Below, piece after piece: positions 20,260 through 32,677 of a stretch of 64,000 nucleotides of DNA. The translations under genes were made by a program, and so were the position numbers. This DNA is from Kitagawia praeruptora (lineage: Eukaryota; Streptophyta; Magnoliopsida; Apiales; Apiaceae). The stretch covers positions 6,830,001-6,894,000 of the forward strand of contig CM075353.1 of assembly GCA_037693485.1 (NCBI GenBank), in the 5' to 3' direction. The first letter of the stretch is position 1. Each line of letters starts with the position of its first letter. The notes beneath the pieces are model-generated. The model worked only from the letters and a program-made list of their open reading frames with translations, was not told the origin of the DNA and did not search any database.

Positions 20260-21950
20260 CATTTTTATTTAGGTATGTTTCCTGCTATCCCTTATATTAC
20301 TTTCCATTCAATGTGGACATTGAATATTTCAAGTTTGGTGGTGGTTTGAGGGATTAGTAGTTATTGTTGTATTATTTGTTCATGTAGGATTTCATGTTTT
20401 GCATATTAGTAGTAGTAAATTATGCATATATGTTCGTGTTATCTACGTTTGTTTCATATAGGACATTCTGTTTTTATGTTCGTATATCATGTGAGTTCAT
20501 AATAGATGCATTTGCACCCATGCTTGATAGGAATTTTGTGTTGTTGACGCTTTTGATTGAGAAGTGATATGCTTTGTTCTTGTGCACACACATACACTAG
20601 TAAGTTGAAGCTAGTAGACTTATTGAATGTTGTAAGTGATTAGAAGGACATGAATATGTGCAAGATGATTTAGTTTGCATGCTTTGAATACAAGTCGGTG
20701 CATTAGAGAGATTTTTGCTTGGGATTAAGTATGTTTTTCCACTAAGTGAGTTTTTGAGCCTTATTGCATATTTGTTGTAATTTATTCGTTTGCTTGAGTG
20801 TCCACAGATTGTTTGCATTGCTAGCAGTTGTTTGAGGTCTTTCTTGACATTATTTGATAAAATGATAAAGGCATTTAGGAATAACCGCATATTTTTCCCA
20901 TATTACCATACCATGTTTACATGATCAATTAGTTAACCCGTTGAGCTTAATCCTATTTTTTCGGTGACATACCACATTACTTGCCTAGACCTTTTTCTTG
21001 TATTGGCCTTACATTAATTTGAACCCACGTTGTCAAAGGCTAGTAGAGTGCTTAAGGGAGTAATAAGGTGTGCAAGGAGGGGTTATTGTTGGTCTTACTT
21101 TTGGGGGAAATATTGAAAATTGGGTTTGTTTACTTGATAGTCAGCATATGTAATAAATTCATGGAATCATTATTATTGTTTATATTATTGTTTTATCTAG
21201 CCCTCGAGAAAAAAAAAAGAAAAGAAAAAGAGAAAAGAAAAAAAAAAAGAAAAAAAAAAGAAAAGAAAAAGAAAAAAAATTTATTATGAGGGCATGTTTG
21301 TGTTTGTTGTGATCCTATTTCAGTCGACTAGTCGAGTGTTTGTGTTAGTAAAAATTATGTGGGGGGAAAATAGGGTGTTGTGTATGATTTATTATGGTAC
21401 TTACTAGTTTTTTACACTTCACCTGATTTGGCTTATTTGACATACCTTGTCCCTAGCCCCGTTACAACCCAAATAAAGACCTTTTGATTATCGTCATTGA
21501 TGTATGTTGTGTTAAGAGTTAGATTGATACCAAATGTCAAGCATGCTTATGATTTTGTTGGAATTGAGTGATACACTTACCCTTGTTCTTGAGTGAATAT
21601 TCTTTTGTGAGTGGATTGTGAGTGTTTGCTTGTTTTTACGTATGTGATCCCGAGTTTTGACTCAAAGATGTACTCTTATAGGCTTAGCATGTTTACTAAC
21701 TTATTCTTACACTTGACATGGACTTGTGAGAACTTATGCATGTTCATTGAGTAGACTATGTGAATACTTGCACTTTCGACACCAAGACATTGAATTATTA
21801 CTTTGATTCTTAAGTTGATATGGCATGAGAGGATTTGAAGGTGTGGTGATGTATTAGTAGTAAATCATTTGCATTTTCATATTAGATGCATTCATGCATT
21901 GCATTGGATTTTGTGGGTACATTCGCTATAGGCCCTCACGAGACCTTACT
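20260..21950 (+). mobile_element. Non-coding 3' internal region of Athila-like element
   Basis: No ORF of note. A 70-bp purine tract of A and G (21207-21279) and the G-rich GTGGGGGGAAAATAGGG at about 21360 are the kind of sequence found towards the 3' end of such elements. The right boundary is uncertain; similarity in style changes around 21950. The expected 3' LTR starting TGATAAGTGG is absent. Confidence 0.45.
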
Positions 21951-24900
21951 TATAACGCCTTAGAAAATTTGTAATTATAAATATTATTATTTAATATTAA
22001 ATGTGGAATATATGGTGTGATTTTTTTTTTAAAGTTAAATATATGTGACATCATGTTTATATGGTGATGTATGTGTGACGTTTAGGTCCTTGTATTTTTA
22101 TTTGAATTTTTAGTGATTAAAATTTATTTAAATTATGTATTATTGATCTTTGAAATTTTTTTGTAAAATTAACGGAGTTATTAAAAGTCATGAAATCTTT
22201 TGTAATATCATCATTGTATATTTAGTTAGATTTTAAAATTATTGGGTGAATTAATTTGGGTGTTTAGTATTTTAAAATGATTTTAGGAATTTTATTGTAT
22301 TTAAGGGACCAGAACTTGTAAAATTCGTATTTAATTCATTTTTTTACCCTAAAAATATTTTAAAAATATGGGGAGATAGATCATTTCTTTTTCTAGATTG
22401 TAAAAATTATGTTGATATTTTTCCCAATTTTTACCTAATTAATTTTAATTTTGTAAAGAGGTTTTAATTTGTTTGTTTTTCAGAAATCAAATTTGTAAAT
22501 AATAAATACTTTTTAATTCCCCTAAATCCCTAAATTGCAGCTCTGTCTTTCCCCAATTCATTTTTGGTCCGTTCTTTTGAGAACTCTCTCGAAGTCTCTC
22601 TAAATATCTCTCCCATTTCTATCAACAATCTCAAGTTCTCTCTTGTAATCACCTTCCCTCACTTTCTCCTTCTTCTCCCTACCTGCTATGTAGATTATGC
22701 GTGTATGTATATGAGGCGAGATGTGTGTATGCAGCAGCTGTCGATCAAGTATGAGTGTGTGTTGGAACTGTGTGTGTCGTGTAAGTCGCGATGTGTCGTG
22801 TGTGTTTGAGGCTGGGATGGTCAGGAATAGCAGGAGAGGCGAAGAGGCGGTGCAAGAGTGCAGATGTGGTGTTCGAGTATAAGCAGGGTAGGAGCCGAGA
22901 GGGTTATCTAAGAAAGGCAGCTGGCAGGGGTTGTGTTAGAGTGTGTTCGTGGGTTCTTTTAGTTCGTCGGTCGCTGCTGGTGACCCTCTCCTGGTCTTCT
23001 TAATGTTCGTTTATACTTATGATGAATTCTTATTGCTTTTATTAGCTGCGTAACCTTGATTTTCGTTTGTATGTTGACAAACAATATGTAAACTGAATTT
23101 CTGAGTTGTTCTGTTTAGTTAAGTTGGTTTGGTTAGTATAAATTCATTGGATGACAACTTGATTGTTGGTGAACTGTACTTATATCTTTTTATGCGAATT
23201 TTTGGCTAAGTGTTAGAGTTAGTCGAAGTCTGAGTTGTACTGAGTTGTCTGTTAGTGGTGTGGCTTTTGTTTCGCATAGGTTTGTTATTATTAAAGTAAG
23301 TGTATCTGATTTTACATATCGTTTAGGAGGCTGTTAATTTGATTTATTTGCTTAAAATTTTGGGGTAAGTTGAGGTACAATTTAATTGATGTTGTATTGG
23401 GATTGAGCGTTTTGCTATCTGTTTGTTGGTGTGAATGTACTAGGGTCGAGTTTGAGTTTAAGGTGTTGCCGGAAACTGAGAAATGATGCAGGATTGTTAC
23501 AGAATCCGGTCACATTCAAAGTTCTCCGGCCAGTGTTCTTAATTATTCATTTAATTACTTAATTAAATTATTTTCGAAAATGGGATTAGTTTTTTTTAAA
23601 ATCTTATTTAAGACAATAAATTTCATTCATTTAAAAAGGGATTTAAAAGGAACTATTTTAAGATATAAATACTTAGTTGAATCTGATTAAATACGATTAA
23701 GTAGCTAATTTATTTCTTGATCAATTTTAATTAGCATTAATTTCATTTAATTAAGGTAGATTAATTTTTATAAAGCAGATATTTGAATTCAAGTTTGTGC
23801 TTAACTGCTAGTTTGTGTGTTTAGCGTTAAGTGTGTGTGTGCGGATTATTAGAATGATTTACGACAATTGTAAGTGGAATTGAGTTGATATCGAAGCAAA
23901 GGATGTTGTGATTTCTGAATGGGTTGATTTTATTATGACAGGTTAGACGATATAATAAAGGAGGTGTTGTCCAAGTCTTTTTGTTAAGATTATTTTGTAA
24001 TTCGTATAGTAAATTGATAAGAAGTATTTGTAAGTAGATACGATATATGTGATAACTAGCATAAGTGTAAATTATTATGCTAAGTGCTTATATGATTTTG
24101 TGATTGTATGTTATTATTTCGAGAGTATGATCTGTATATGCTATATGTGCTAAGTTGTAAAGCGTATAGGACTCGTTTGGGTAGAGTAGAATTTGACGGT
24201 TAAGGTTATAAACATACTGAAATAGTACTTTACCTGTATATAGGTACGAATAGAGGCCGGATAAGAGCCAGGGAACGTGTGGATGGAATATAGAGGAAGA
24301 AGATAATTATCGGGATTGACGAGTGTGCTCCAATAAAGACTGACAAATGATATAGGAAAGATGGATGTGTGATCGAAGAAAGGTCAAGGTATAAAGAGGG
24401 GATAGACTAACGTAAATTGAGTAAAGGATTTGGATATTGGAATTGGAGACTGCGTGTATTGAGGCAAGTATTCTACCCTCACTTATTGATCAAGTGATGT
24501 GAACCTTCTTGTATTGTTTATATGTTCTGGTGAATCCTTTCTTGCAATCATCTATACTTTTCATATTAGTATGAATGGTGCGAACATGTTCTGTTAATTG
24601 TAAGGTTGTCTTCTAAATCGTTTTGCTAGTATATGTACCCCTTGATTTGGTTTAAGTAACATTCCCTTCAATTAATATGTAATTAATTATTCTCAGATTA
24701 TTTTCCATTGTTATTCTCTTCACCTATTGTTCAGGTGTTGATTCTTTTGATTATTTTTCGCTATGAATTGTTTTAAATTAATTCAAGGTTTAAATTGTCA
24801 TCGGAGCATGTGTTGCTCAATGATGGTTAAAATCGAGAATGACTTGAGATCTTCTTATTTACTCAACTCATTATTGTCAGGCCGGTTTTGGCAGCTAATG

Positions 24901-25320
24901 CATGTAAATGCTTAGTCGACAAGAGTGAGACTTGAGAATTTCTTAAATCTTCTCTTGAATTCAGATTTTCCCTATTCCATGATTCCTTATAAATTTTTAT
25001 GAATTTATAAAATCTTGACAATTTTTTTGTTCCTTAAATTATTGATGTTTTCCTTGTGGATATATAATTCTGTTCTGTTGAGCTTCAGATTCCTTTATTG
25101 TAAGATTTCCTTATAAATCGTTGTTCAATTCTAGAATCTTAATGATAGTGCTGTTCCTTAATTTGTTAATTATGTCTTATTGAGTTATTATTCTGTCTTG
25201 CTTAACTGTGCCATGCTTAGTTCAATATTTTCGCCTTGCTGCTTGCTTTCTTACATCAATTGCTTCCATGAGCCTCCATTATTTATCAATGCTCATAAAA
25301 GAAAAATGGTTTATTAATTA
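21951..25320. other. Possible chromovirus-type LTR; no gene
   Basis: Begins ATAACGCCTTAGAAAATTTG, contains a CT-rich leader-like stretch (22545-22680) and later GAGGCAAGTATTCTACCCTCAC (about 24458). These are suggestive of the long LTRs of Tekay-type chromoviruses. No primer site, polypurine tract or polyprotein accompanies it, so this is only a suspicion. GT-rich ORFs at 22564-23003 have no domain. Nothing else is recognisable in this 3.4 kb. Confidence 0.3.
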
Positions 25321-25756
25321 AAGATGATTTTAAAAAACCCGAATACAAGTCGCAGTTCGCCCCAAGGTCTTCGGGAGGCAGAAATCGCCCAAAACCGAAA
25401 GAAAAGACCTTCGGCCAAAACAGTGACTTGGGGGCAAGACAGGGCCACGTCCGAAGAGACTTCCCGAAGCACAAACATAAAAATTTTCAAAATTCCTCCA
25501 AGTAAGGAAAATTCCGAATTACTCGAATTTCCGAAAATTACTTCGAGCATAGGAATTGCGTAGCCTGGATGGCCAAAATATATAAATTACTTAGGCAAAA
25601 ATACAAGTAACTTAGAAATCCGAAGACTGCATGTGCATAGGAAACGAAAAGTAACTTAAAAGTAAACGATCGAAGAGAAAATCGGCCGAAGGCCATAATT
25701 TTATTAAAATTGTGATAAAATTACAAGTTAGCCCGAAGGTAGAAAGGAAATTCAAA

Positions 25757-26454
25757 CTAAGGGATCACACCCTCTGGATCGGAATCCATCATCTGAGCAA
25801 GCTCAGCCTTTCGATGCTCCATCCAGTCGAGCAAATCCTCTGTATCAGCCATCATCTTGTCGTTTCGTTGCCACAAGGCATCGTTCTCGCTGACGAGATC
25901 AGCATTCTGCAATCGAACAGAAGCAAGCTCCAACTGCAACTTCTCTATTTGTTTTTCCAATGAAGGAATCGTTTCGCCAATCTGCTTCCCTTGGTTATAA
26001 AGCAGAAGGTTTTGATTCTTCACCTTATCGGTTATCGAGGAAGCCCAAGGGGTGGCCTGCAAAGGAAGAGGATCAGAAATCAAAAACTAGCAAAAAAAAG
26101 AGGGGGAGTCTAAAATCCTTACCAAACTTAGATGCCCCATGAGATTAGCAGCGGCTTCTGCCGGGTCAGCAGAATCATAAAGCAAGCGATCCTTGGGAAG
26201 AATGAATGAGGAGCACAAGTCCTTGGCCAAGCTCTTGGAAGCGGCCGAAGCAGATGCTCCATAAGAATCTGACTTTGTAATCGACCACGAAGGTCGATAA
26301 GGGTTAGACTCCATGCGACCTCTCTTCTCAGAGATGCTTGAAATGTCACCCCCCAGTTGGGGAAGACGAAGACTAGAAGAACCATTATCAGGCATGTGTT
26401 TTTCTGAGCCCGTCGCTCCGCTGCCCTTCTTTTCATCTTTGCTCGACTCGACAT
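25757..26454 (-). pseudogene. Array gene copy 1 (frameshift in exon 1)
   Basis: Exon 1 is 26123-26454 (ATG at 26454), the intron 26057-26122 (66 bp, GT-AG) and exon 2 25757-26056. Exon 1 is 332 nt against 333 in copy 2, because a T run near 26397-26403 is one base short. This shifts the frame after the basic start RAKMKRRAAERRAQK. Exon 2 is open and encodes the coiled-coil tail. The protein family and likely role are described under copy 2. Confidence 0.7.
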
Positions 26455-27417
26455 GGTTATATGTGTCGAAAAATGGAGAAGTTTTAAAAGGGGAAAATGG
26501 ATCACTAAAAAAAATCTCAGGCGTGATTGAAGATGAAATTACTCGCAGAGTAAATCAAGTCACTATTTATAAAGGAATTCAACGGCTCTGATGAAGTAAC
26601 GTTGAATGACCCCTACACCAGATTGGGACACGTGCCTAAGGAAAAAGCTGTCAAACTACCATTAAATGGGGGGGGGGGAATACTAAAAGTCTCGACGTTC
26701 AAAAAAAAAAAGAATTTTTCCAGGTATTCTTCAACACCAAGGTTTTTAAGTCGCAGTTAGCCCCAAGGTCTTCGGGAGGTAGAAATCGCCCAAAACCGAA
26801 AGAAAAGACCTTCGGCCAAAACAGCGACTTGGGGACAAGACAGGGCCACGTCCGAAAAGACTGCCCGAAGCACAAACATTTTCGAATTACTTAGTAAGGA
26901 AAATTTCGAATTACTCGAATTTCCGAAAAATTACTTCGAGAAGGAATTATTAAGATTCATATCAGGTATAGTTTACTACTTGGAAAAAATCGAAGAATCA
27001 ATGCTATATGAAGAGTTATTCGGAAACAGCAAAGCAAGGAAAATTTAACTTGAAGAAAATTGCAATCAATTGACAAAAAGTACTACAAAGTACATACATT
27101 TAGGGCCACGTCCGAAGAGACTGCCCGAGGCACAAACATAAAAATTTTCAAAATTCCTCCAAGTAAGGAAAATTTCAAATTACTCGAATTTTCGAAAATT
27201 ACTTCGAGCATAGGAATTGCGTAGCCTGGATGGCCAAAATATATAAATTGCTTAGGCAAAAATTCAAGTAACTTAAAAATCCGAAGACTGCATATGCATA
27301 GGAAACGAAAAGTAACTTAAAAGTAAACGATCGAAGAGAAAATCGCCCGAAGGCCATAATTTTATTAAAATTGTGATAAAATTACAAGTTAGCCCGAAGG
27401 TAGAAAGGAAATTCAAA

Positions 27418-28116
27418 CTAAGGGATCACACCCTCTGGATCGGAATCCATCATCTGAGCAAGCTCAGCCTTTCGATGCTCCATCCAGTCGAGCAAATCCT
27501 CTGTATCAGCCATCATCTTGTCGTTTTGTTGCCACAAGGCATCGTTCTCGCTGACGAGATCAGCGTTCTGCAATCGAACAGAAGCAAGCTCCAACTGCAA
27601 CTTCTCTATTTGTTTTTCCAATAAAGGAATCGTTTCGCCAATCTGCTTCCCTTGGTTATAAAGCAGAAGGTTTTGATTCTTCACCTTATCGGTTATCGAG
27701 GAAGCCCAAGGGGTGGCCTGCAAAGGAAGAGGATCAGAAATCAAAAACTAGCAAAAAAAAGAGGGGGAGTCTAAAATCCTTACCAAACTTAGATGCCCCA
27801 TGAGATTAGCAGCGGCTTCTGCCGGGTCAGCAGAATCATAAAGCAAGCGATCCTTGGGAAGAATGAATGAGGAGCACAAGTCCTTGGCCAAGCTCTTGGA
27901 AGCGGCCGAAGCAGATGCTCCATAAGAATCTGACTTTGTAATCGACCACGAAGGTCGATAAGGGTTAGACTCCATGCGACCTCTCTTCTCAGAGATGCTT
28001 GAAGTGTCACCCCCCAGTTGGGGAAGACGAAGACTAGAAGAACCATTATCAGGCATGTGTTTTTTCTGAGCCCGTCGCTCCGCTGCCCTTCTTTTCATCT
28101 TTGCTCGACTCGACAT
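27418..28116 (-). CDS. Array gene copy 2, two-exon coiled-coil protein (intact)
   Basis: The only copy with both exons open. Exon 1 is 27784-28116 (111 codons), the intron 27718-27783 (66 bp, GT-AG, with a T-rich tract before TTTGCAG) and exon 2 27418-27717 (99 codons plus stop). The predicted product is about 210 residues. It starts with the very basic MSSRAKMKRRAAERRAQKK, which could be a nuclear signal. A Ser/Ala-rich part follows (SYGASASAASKSLAKDLCSS), then DPAEAAANLMGHLSL. The second half is a long helix with heptads (KQIEKLQLELASVRLQNADL and further). The tail is acidic. No enzymatic domain was recognised. The style recalls the antisense accessory proteins of Tat-type Gypsy elements, such as the one at 36359-42065, but this is inference. 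I chose the ATG at 28116 because the promoter TATA box lies about 110 bp upstream and the basic start is conserved in three copies. Confidence 0.6.
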
Positions 28117-28224
28117 GGTTATATGTGTCGAAAAATGGAGAAGTTTTAAAAGGGGAAAATGGATCACTAAAAAAAATCTCAGGCGTGATTGAAGATGAAA
28201 TTACTCGCAGAGTAAATCAAGTCA

Positions 28225-28296
28225 CTATTTATAAAGGAATTCAACGGCTCTGATGAAGTAACGTTGAATGACCCCTACACCAGATTGGGACACGTG
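28225..28296 (-). promoter_or_regulatory. Promoter of array gene copy 2 (TATA and G-box)
   Basis: On the minus strand TATAAATAG (28225-28233) lies about 110 bp before the ATG, and the G-box CACGTG (28291-28296, in CACGTGTCCC) about 60 bp further upstream. The same pair stands upstream of copy 1 (26563-26571 and about 26629) and copy 3, so each full unit carries its own promoter. Copy 4 lost this part at the fusion point. Confidence 0.65.
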
Positions 28297-29080
28297 CCTA
28301 AGGAAAAAGCTGTCAAACTACCATTAAATGGGCGGGGGGGGGGGGGGAAATACTAAAAGTCTCGACGTTCAAAAAAAAAAAAGAATTTTTCCAGGTATTC
28401 TTCAACACCAAGGTTTTTAAGTCGCAGTTAGCCCCAAGGTCTTCGGGAGGTAGAAATCGCCCAAAACCGAAAGAAAAGACCTTCGGCCAAAACAGCGACT
28501 TGGGGACAAGACAGGGCCACGTCCGAAAAGACTGCCCGAAGCACAAACATTTTCGAATTACTTAGTAAGGAAAATTTCGAATTACTCGAATTTCCGAAAA
28601 ATTACTTCGAGAAGGAATTATTAAGATTCATATCAGGTATAGTTTACTACTTGGAAAAAATCCAAGAATCAATGCTATATGAAGAGTTATTCGGAAACAG
28701 CAAAGCAAGGAAAATTTAACTTGAAGAAAATTGCAATCAATTGAAAAAAAGTACTACAAAGTACATACATTTAGGGCCACGTCCGAAGAGACTGCCCGAA
28801 GCACAAACATAAAAATTTTCAAAATTCCTCCAAGTAAGGAAAATTTCAAATTACTCGAAAATTACTTCGAGCATAGGAATTGCGTAGCCTGGATGGCAAA
28901 AATATATAAATTGCTTAGGCAAAAATTCAAGTAACTTAAAAATCCGAAGACTGCATATGCATAGGAAACGAAAAGTAACTTAAAAGTAAATGATCGAAGA
29001 GAAAATCGCCCGAAGGCCATAATTTTATTAAAATTGTGATAAAATTATAAGTTAGCCCGAAGGTAGAAAGGAAATTCAAA

Positions 29081-29777
29081 CTAAGGGATCACACCCTCTG
29101 GATCGGAATCCATCATCTGAGCAAGCTCAGCCTTTCGATGCTCCATCCAGTCGAACAAATCCTCTGTATCAGCCATCATCTTGTCGTTTTGTTGCCACAA
29201 GGCATCGTTCTCGCTGACGAGATCAGCGTTCTGCAATCGAACAGAAGCAAGCTCCAACTGCAACTTCTCTATTTGTTTTCCCAATGAAGGAATCGTTTCG
29301 CCAATCTGCTTCCCTTGGTTATAAAGCAGAAGGTTTTAATTCTTCACCTTATCGGTTATCGAGGAACCCAAGGGGTGGCCTGCAAAGGAAGAGGATCAGA
29401 AATCAAAAACTAGCAAAAAAAAGAGGGGGAGTCTAAAATCCTTACCAAACTTAGATGCCCCATGAGATTAGCAGCGGCTTCTGCCGGGTCAGCAGAATCA
29501 TAAAGCAAGCGATCCTTGGGAAGAATGAATGAGGAGCACAAGTCCTTGGCCAAGCTCTTGGAAGCGGCCGAAGCAGATGCTCCATAAGAATCTGACTTTG
29601 TAATCGACCACGAAGGTCGATAAGGGTTAGACTCCATGCGACCTCTCTTCTCAGAGATGCTTGAAGTGTCACCCCCAGTTGGGGAAGACGAAGACTAGAA
29701 GAACCATTATCAGGCATGTGTTTTTTCTGAGCCCGTCGCTCCGCTGCCCTTCTTTTCATCTTTGCTCGACTCGACAT
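29081..29777 (-). pseudogene. Array gene copy 3 (broken in both exons)
   Basis: Exon 1 is 29446-29777, the intron 29380-29445 and exon 2 29081-29379. Exon 1 has lost one C in the run at about 29672, shifting the frame after SSSLRLPQLG. Exon 2 has lost one G near 29366 and also carries a TAA stop at about 29336 from a single substitution. It cannot encode the full protein. Confidence 0.75.
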
Positions 29778-30742
29778 GGTTATATGTGTCGAAAAATGGA
29801 GAAGTTTTAAAAGGGGAAAATGGATCACTAAAAAAAATCTCAGGCGTGATTGAAGATGAAATTACTCGCAGAGTAAATCAAGTCACTATTTATAAAGGAA
29901 TTCAACGGCTCTGATGAAGTAATGTTGAATGACCCCTACACCAGATTGGGACACGTGCCTAAGGAAAAAGCTGTCAAACTACCATTAAATGGGGGGGGGG
30001 GGAATACTAAAAGTCTCGACGTTCAAAAAAAAAAAAGAATTTTTCCAGGTATTCTTCAACAACAAGGTTTTTAAGTCGCAGTTAGCTCCAAGGTCTTCGG
30101 GAGGTAGAAATCGCCCAAAACCGAAAGAAAAGACCTTCGGCCAAAACAGCTACTTGGGGACAAGACAGGGCCACGTCCGAAAAGACTGCCCGAAGCACAA
30201 ACATTTTCGAATTACTTAGTAAGGAAAATTTCGAATTACTCGAATTTCCGAAAAATTACTTCGAAAAGGAATTATTAAGATTCATATCAGGTATAGTTTA
30301 CTACTTGGAAAAAATCGAAGAATCAATGCTATATGAAGAGTTATTCGGAAACAGCAAAGCAAGGAAAATTTAACTTGAAGAAAATTGCAATCAATTGACA
30401 AAAAGTACTACAAAGTACATACATTTAGGGCCACGTCCGAAGAGACTGCCCGAAGCACAAACATAAAAATTTTCAAAATTCCTCCAAATAAGGAAAATTT
30501 CGAATTACTCGAATTTTCGAAAATTACTTCGAGCATAGGAATTGCGTAGCCTGGATGGCCAAAATATATAAATTGCTTAGGCAAAAATTCAAGTAACTTA
30601 AAAATCCGAAGACTGCATATGCATAGGAAACGAAAAGTAACTTAAAAGTAAATGATCGAAGAGAAAATCGCCCGAAGGCCATAATTTTATTAAAATTGTG
30701 ATAAAATTACAAGTTAGCCCGAAGGCAGAAAAGAAATTCAAA

Positions 30743-31253
30743 CTAAGGGATCACACCCTCTGGATCGGAATCCATCATCTGAGCAAGCTCAGCCTTTCGA
30801 TGCTCTATCCAGTCGAGCAAATCCTCTGTATCAGCCATCATCTTTTCATTTTGTTGCCACAAGGCATCGTTCTCGCTGACGAGATCAGCGTTCTGCGATC
30901 GAACAGAAGCAAGCTCCAACTGCAACTTCTCTATTTGTTTTTCAATGAAGGAATCGTTTCGCCAATCTGCTTCCCTTGGTTATAAGGCAGAAGGTTTTGA
31001 TTCTTCACCTTATCGGTTATCGAGGCAGCCCAAGGGGTGGCCTGCAAAGGAATAGGATCAGAAATAAAAAACTAGCAAAAAAAGAGGGGGAGTCTAAAAT
31101 CCTTACCAAACTCAGATGCCCCATGAGATTAGCAGCGGCTTCTGCCGGGTCAGCAGAATCATAAAGCAAGCGATCCTTGGGAAGAATGAATGAGGTGCAC
31201 AAGTCCTTGGCCAAGCTCTTGGAAGCGGCCGAAGCAGATGCTCCATAAGAATC
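30743..31253 (-). pseudogene. Array gene copy 4, truncated and fused to RGLG
   Basis: Only the second half of exon 1 (31107-31253, from SYGASASAASK onward), the intron (31042-31106, 65 bp) and exon 2 (30743-31041) remain. The first half, start codon and promoter are replaced by part of an RGLG gene, and the reading frame runs straight across the joint. Exon 2 has lost one C near 30942 and is frameshifted, so a spliced product would end differently from copy 2. Confidence 0.75.
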
Positions 31254-32158
31254 AAAAGCTGACAGTGTTCTTCCAATAATTGATATTGCCTGTTCGTACG
31301 GATTCAATGAATCACCAAGGTGATGCAAGCTCCTACGCTGGTAAGATCGTGCACCTGTCCACTCATTGCTCTTGGTGAAATCTATGCCCACAATAAGATT
31401 AGAAGATTCCAGACCTGCTCCAGCTAGAGCTTCTGTCACGTAAAAATAAGAGATGCAGAGGTAAAAGTTTAGTCCAACCTTGAGAATCAAAATGCGAATT
31501 TTTGCAGAAATTCAATCTTCCAAACAGACAAATATTTAGATTTAGACCCAAATATGTATATGAGTCATCTATGGTATTTAATTAAGCCAAAGATGGAATA
31601 TCTACTCTATGATGAGGCTTTGTTGTAGGGATTGTATTATGATGAGGACTTGTTATAACATCCTACTTGAGAAAACCAGATCACCAGGGCTACCTTGTTG
31701 AGGAAAGAAAAGTCTGTGACCATAACTGTAGAGTATGTGAGGATTAAGGTAACATCTGATCCAACAGTTTGTGCACTTTCTAAGACCTCTAGAAGAAAGG
31801 CCTCATTTTGTAACGAGGTATAGTTCATCCTCGCATTACTAATGTAGAAGTGAAATGTAATATTTTCCTGAATCAGGTATAGTTTGTCATTCCACAACAA
31901 GTATGTCTTTATGTATATTATTTAGGATGGGACATATTTATATACAATACTCTGCTGAAAACTACAGAGGGTACCTGCTCAAGAGAGCTATAATCGATCA
32001 TCACCAATTCTAGTGTATCTTGAGTGGGACTGAGTAATTGACTGGGCGTAAGTTCCAGAATAATATGAATGTGTACTGGATGTAGAGCCAGGAAAGGAAG
32101 GAGGCATATAACCATGCTGTTGCTGTACGGAATTCCTGATTGATTTTTTGTTTCCCAT
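31251..32158 (-). pseudogene. RGLG-type E3 ubiquitin ligase, 5' fragment
   Basis: Exon 1 (31975-32158) encodes an N-terminus starting MGNKKS, a likely N-myristoylation start, and ends near DYSSLEQ. Exon 2 (31251 to about 31438) encodes EALAGAGLESSNLIVGIDFT and KSNEWTGARSYQRRSL, the start of the copine/von Willebrand A domain of RGLG ligases. These attach ubiquitin to target proteins at the plasma membrane or nucleus in stress and hormone signalling. The rest of the vWA domain and the RING finger are missing: sequence switches to the tandem array at 31251-31253. Two further lesions are a small insertion near 31993 that shifts the exon 1 frame, and AC in place of AG before exon 2. The intervening 536 bp looks like an ordinary intron. 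The family call is firm; the gene is a broken fragment. Confidence 0.85.
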
Positions 32159-32677
32159 ACTTAAGACTCCCGACTGCAGCAAGATTCTTCAATCTGTTTA
32201 TTATACACCAAAGTAAAATCTTTAGTTGCACATTTTATGTCTTTCTAATTCTTTAACTTGTATCAAGGAATTCTGAACTAAAACAAGAAATAACGTAAAC
32301 AAAGTGCAAACATAACATGAGGAGAGAAATAAATACAATCCATTACTACCTGTGGCTGTGGTGATCATATGCTGTGGAAATTTAAGAAGAAAGTAATCAT
32401 GTAAGTGGTAGCTCAAAAACTATTTTAGTTGCTTAACTAGTAAGGTAGAGAATCAGAAAGTTCCTCGAAACCATTCAAGTCAACTGATCATATGTTGAGA
32501 AAATAACTTACTAGTACATTCTATCTTGGTGAAAGCTCAGGCACAGGCAGTTGAATTATTCTCCTAGAAGAAACATAAGCAACCATGAGTACAAACTATC
32601 TACAAATAACACTAGTAGGAGTACTACAAATCCCCAGTCACAATTATACAAATCGTCATCTTGTACTTTGTTATAAA
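32159..32677. other. Presumed 5' flank of RGLG fragment
   Basis: No ORF or repeat with clear limits. As it lies directly upstream of the RGLG start it may hold that gene's leader and promoter. No convincing TATA box was identified. Confidence 0.4.

Larger units (their letters stand above)
25330..31253 (-). repeat. Four-unit tandem array, about 1.66 kb per unit
   Basis: Units begin at the shared AAGTCGCAGTT...CCAAGGTCTTCGGG region: about 25330, 26748, 28419 and 30073. Equivalent gene positions are 1661, 1663 and 1662 bp apart. Units differ by a few percent, mostly single substitutions and homopolymer indels such as the G run (10 to 13 G near 26666, 28332 and 29991). Unit 1 lacks a roughly 265-bp segment (about 26860-27110 in unit 2) bordered by a repeated GGGCCACGTCCGAA word. 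Each unit carries one two-exon gene on the minus strand. Unit 4 ends at 31253 by fusion to an RGLG fragment. Tandem amplification by unequal exchange is the simplest explanation. Confidence 0.9.

Noticed and set aside
22564..23003. Two ORFs of 81 and 70 codons with basic, Cys-rich composition
   Set aside because: GT-rich low-complexity DNA without domains or codon signal, inside LTR-like sequence.
26660..26676. G runs at unit edges (also 28332 and 29991) as possible G-quadruplexes
   Set aside because: They are single homopolymer runs of varying length, best seen as slippage. Effects cannot be judged from sequence.
31637..31900. 87-codon minus-strand ORF between RGLG exons
   Set aside because: It sits within the expected intron and has no RGLG or other domain similarity.
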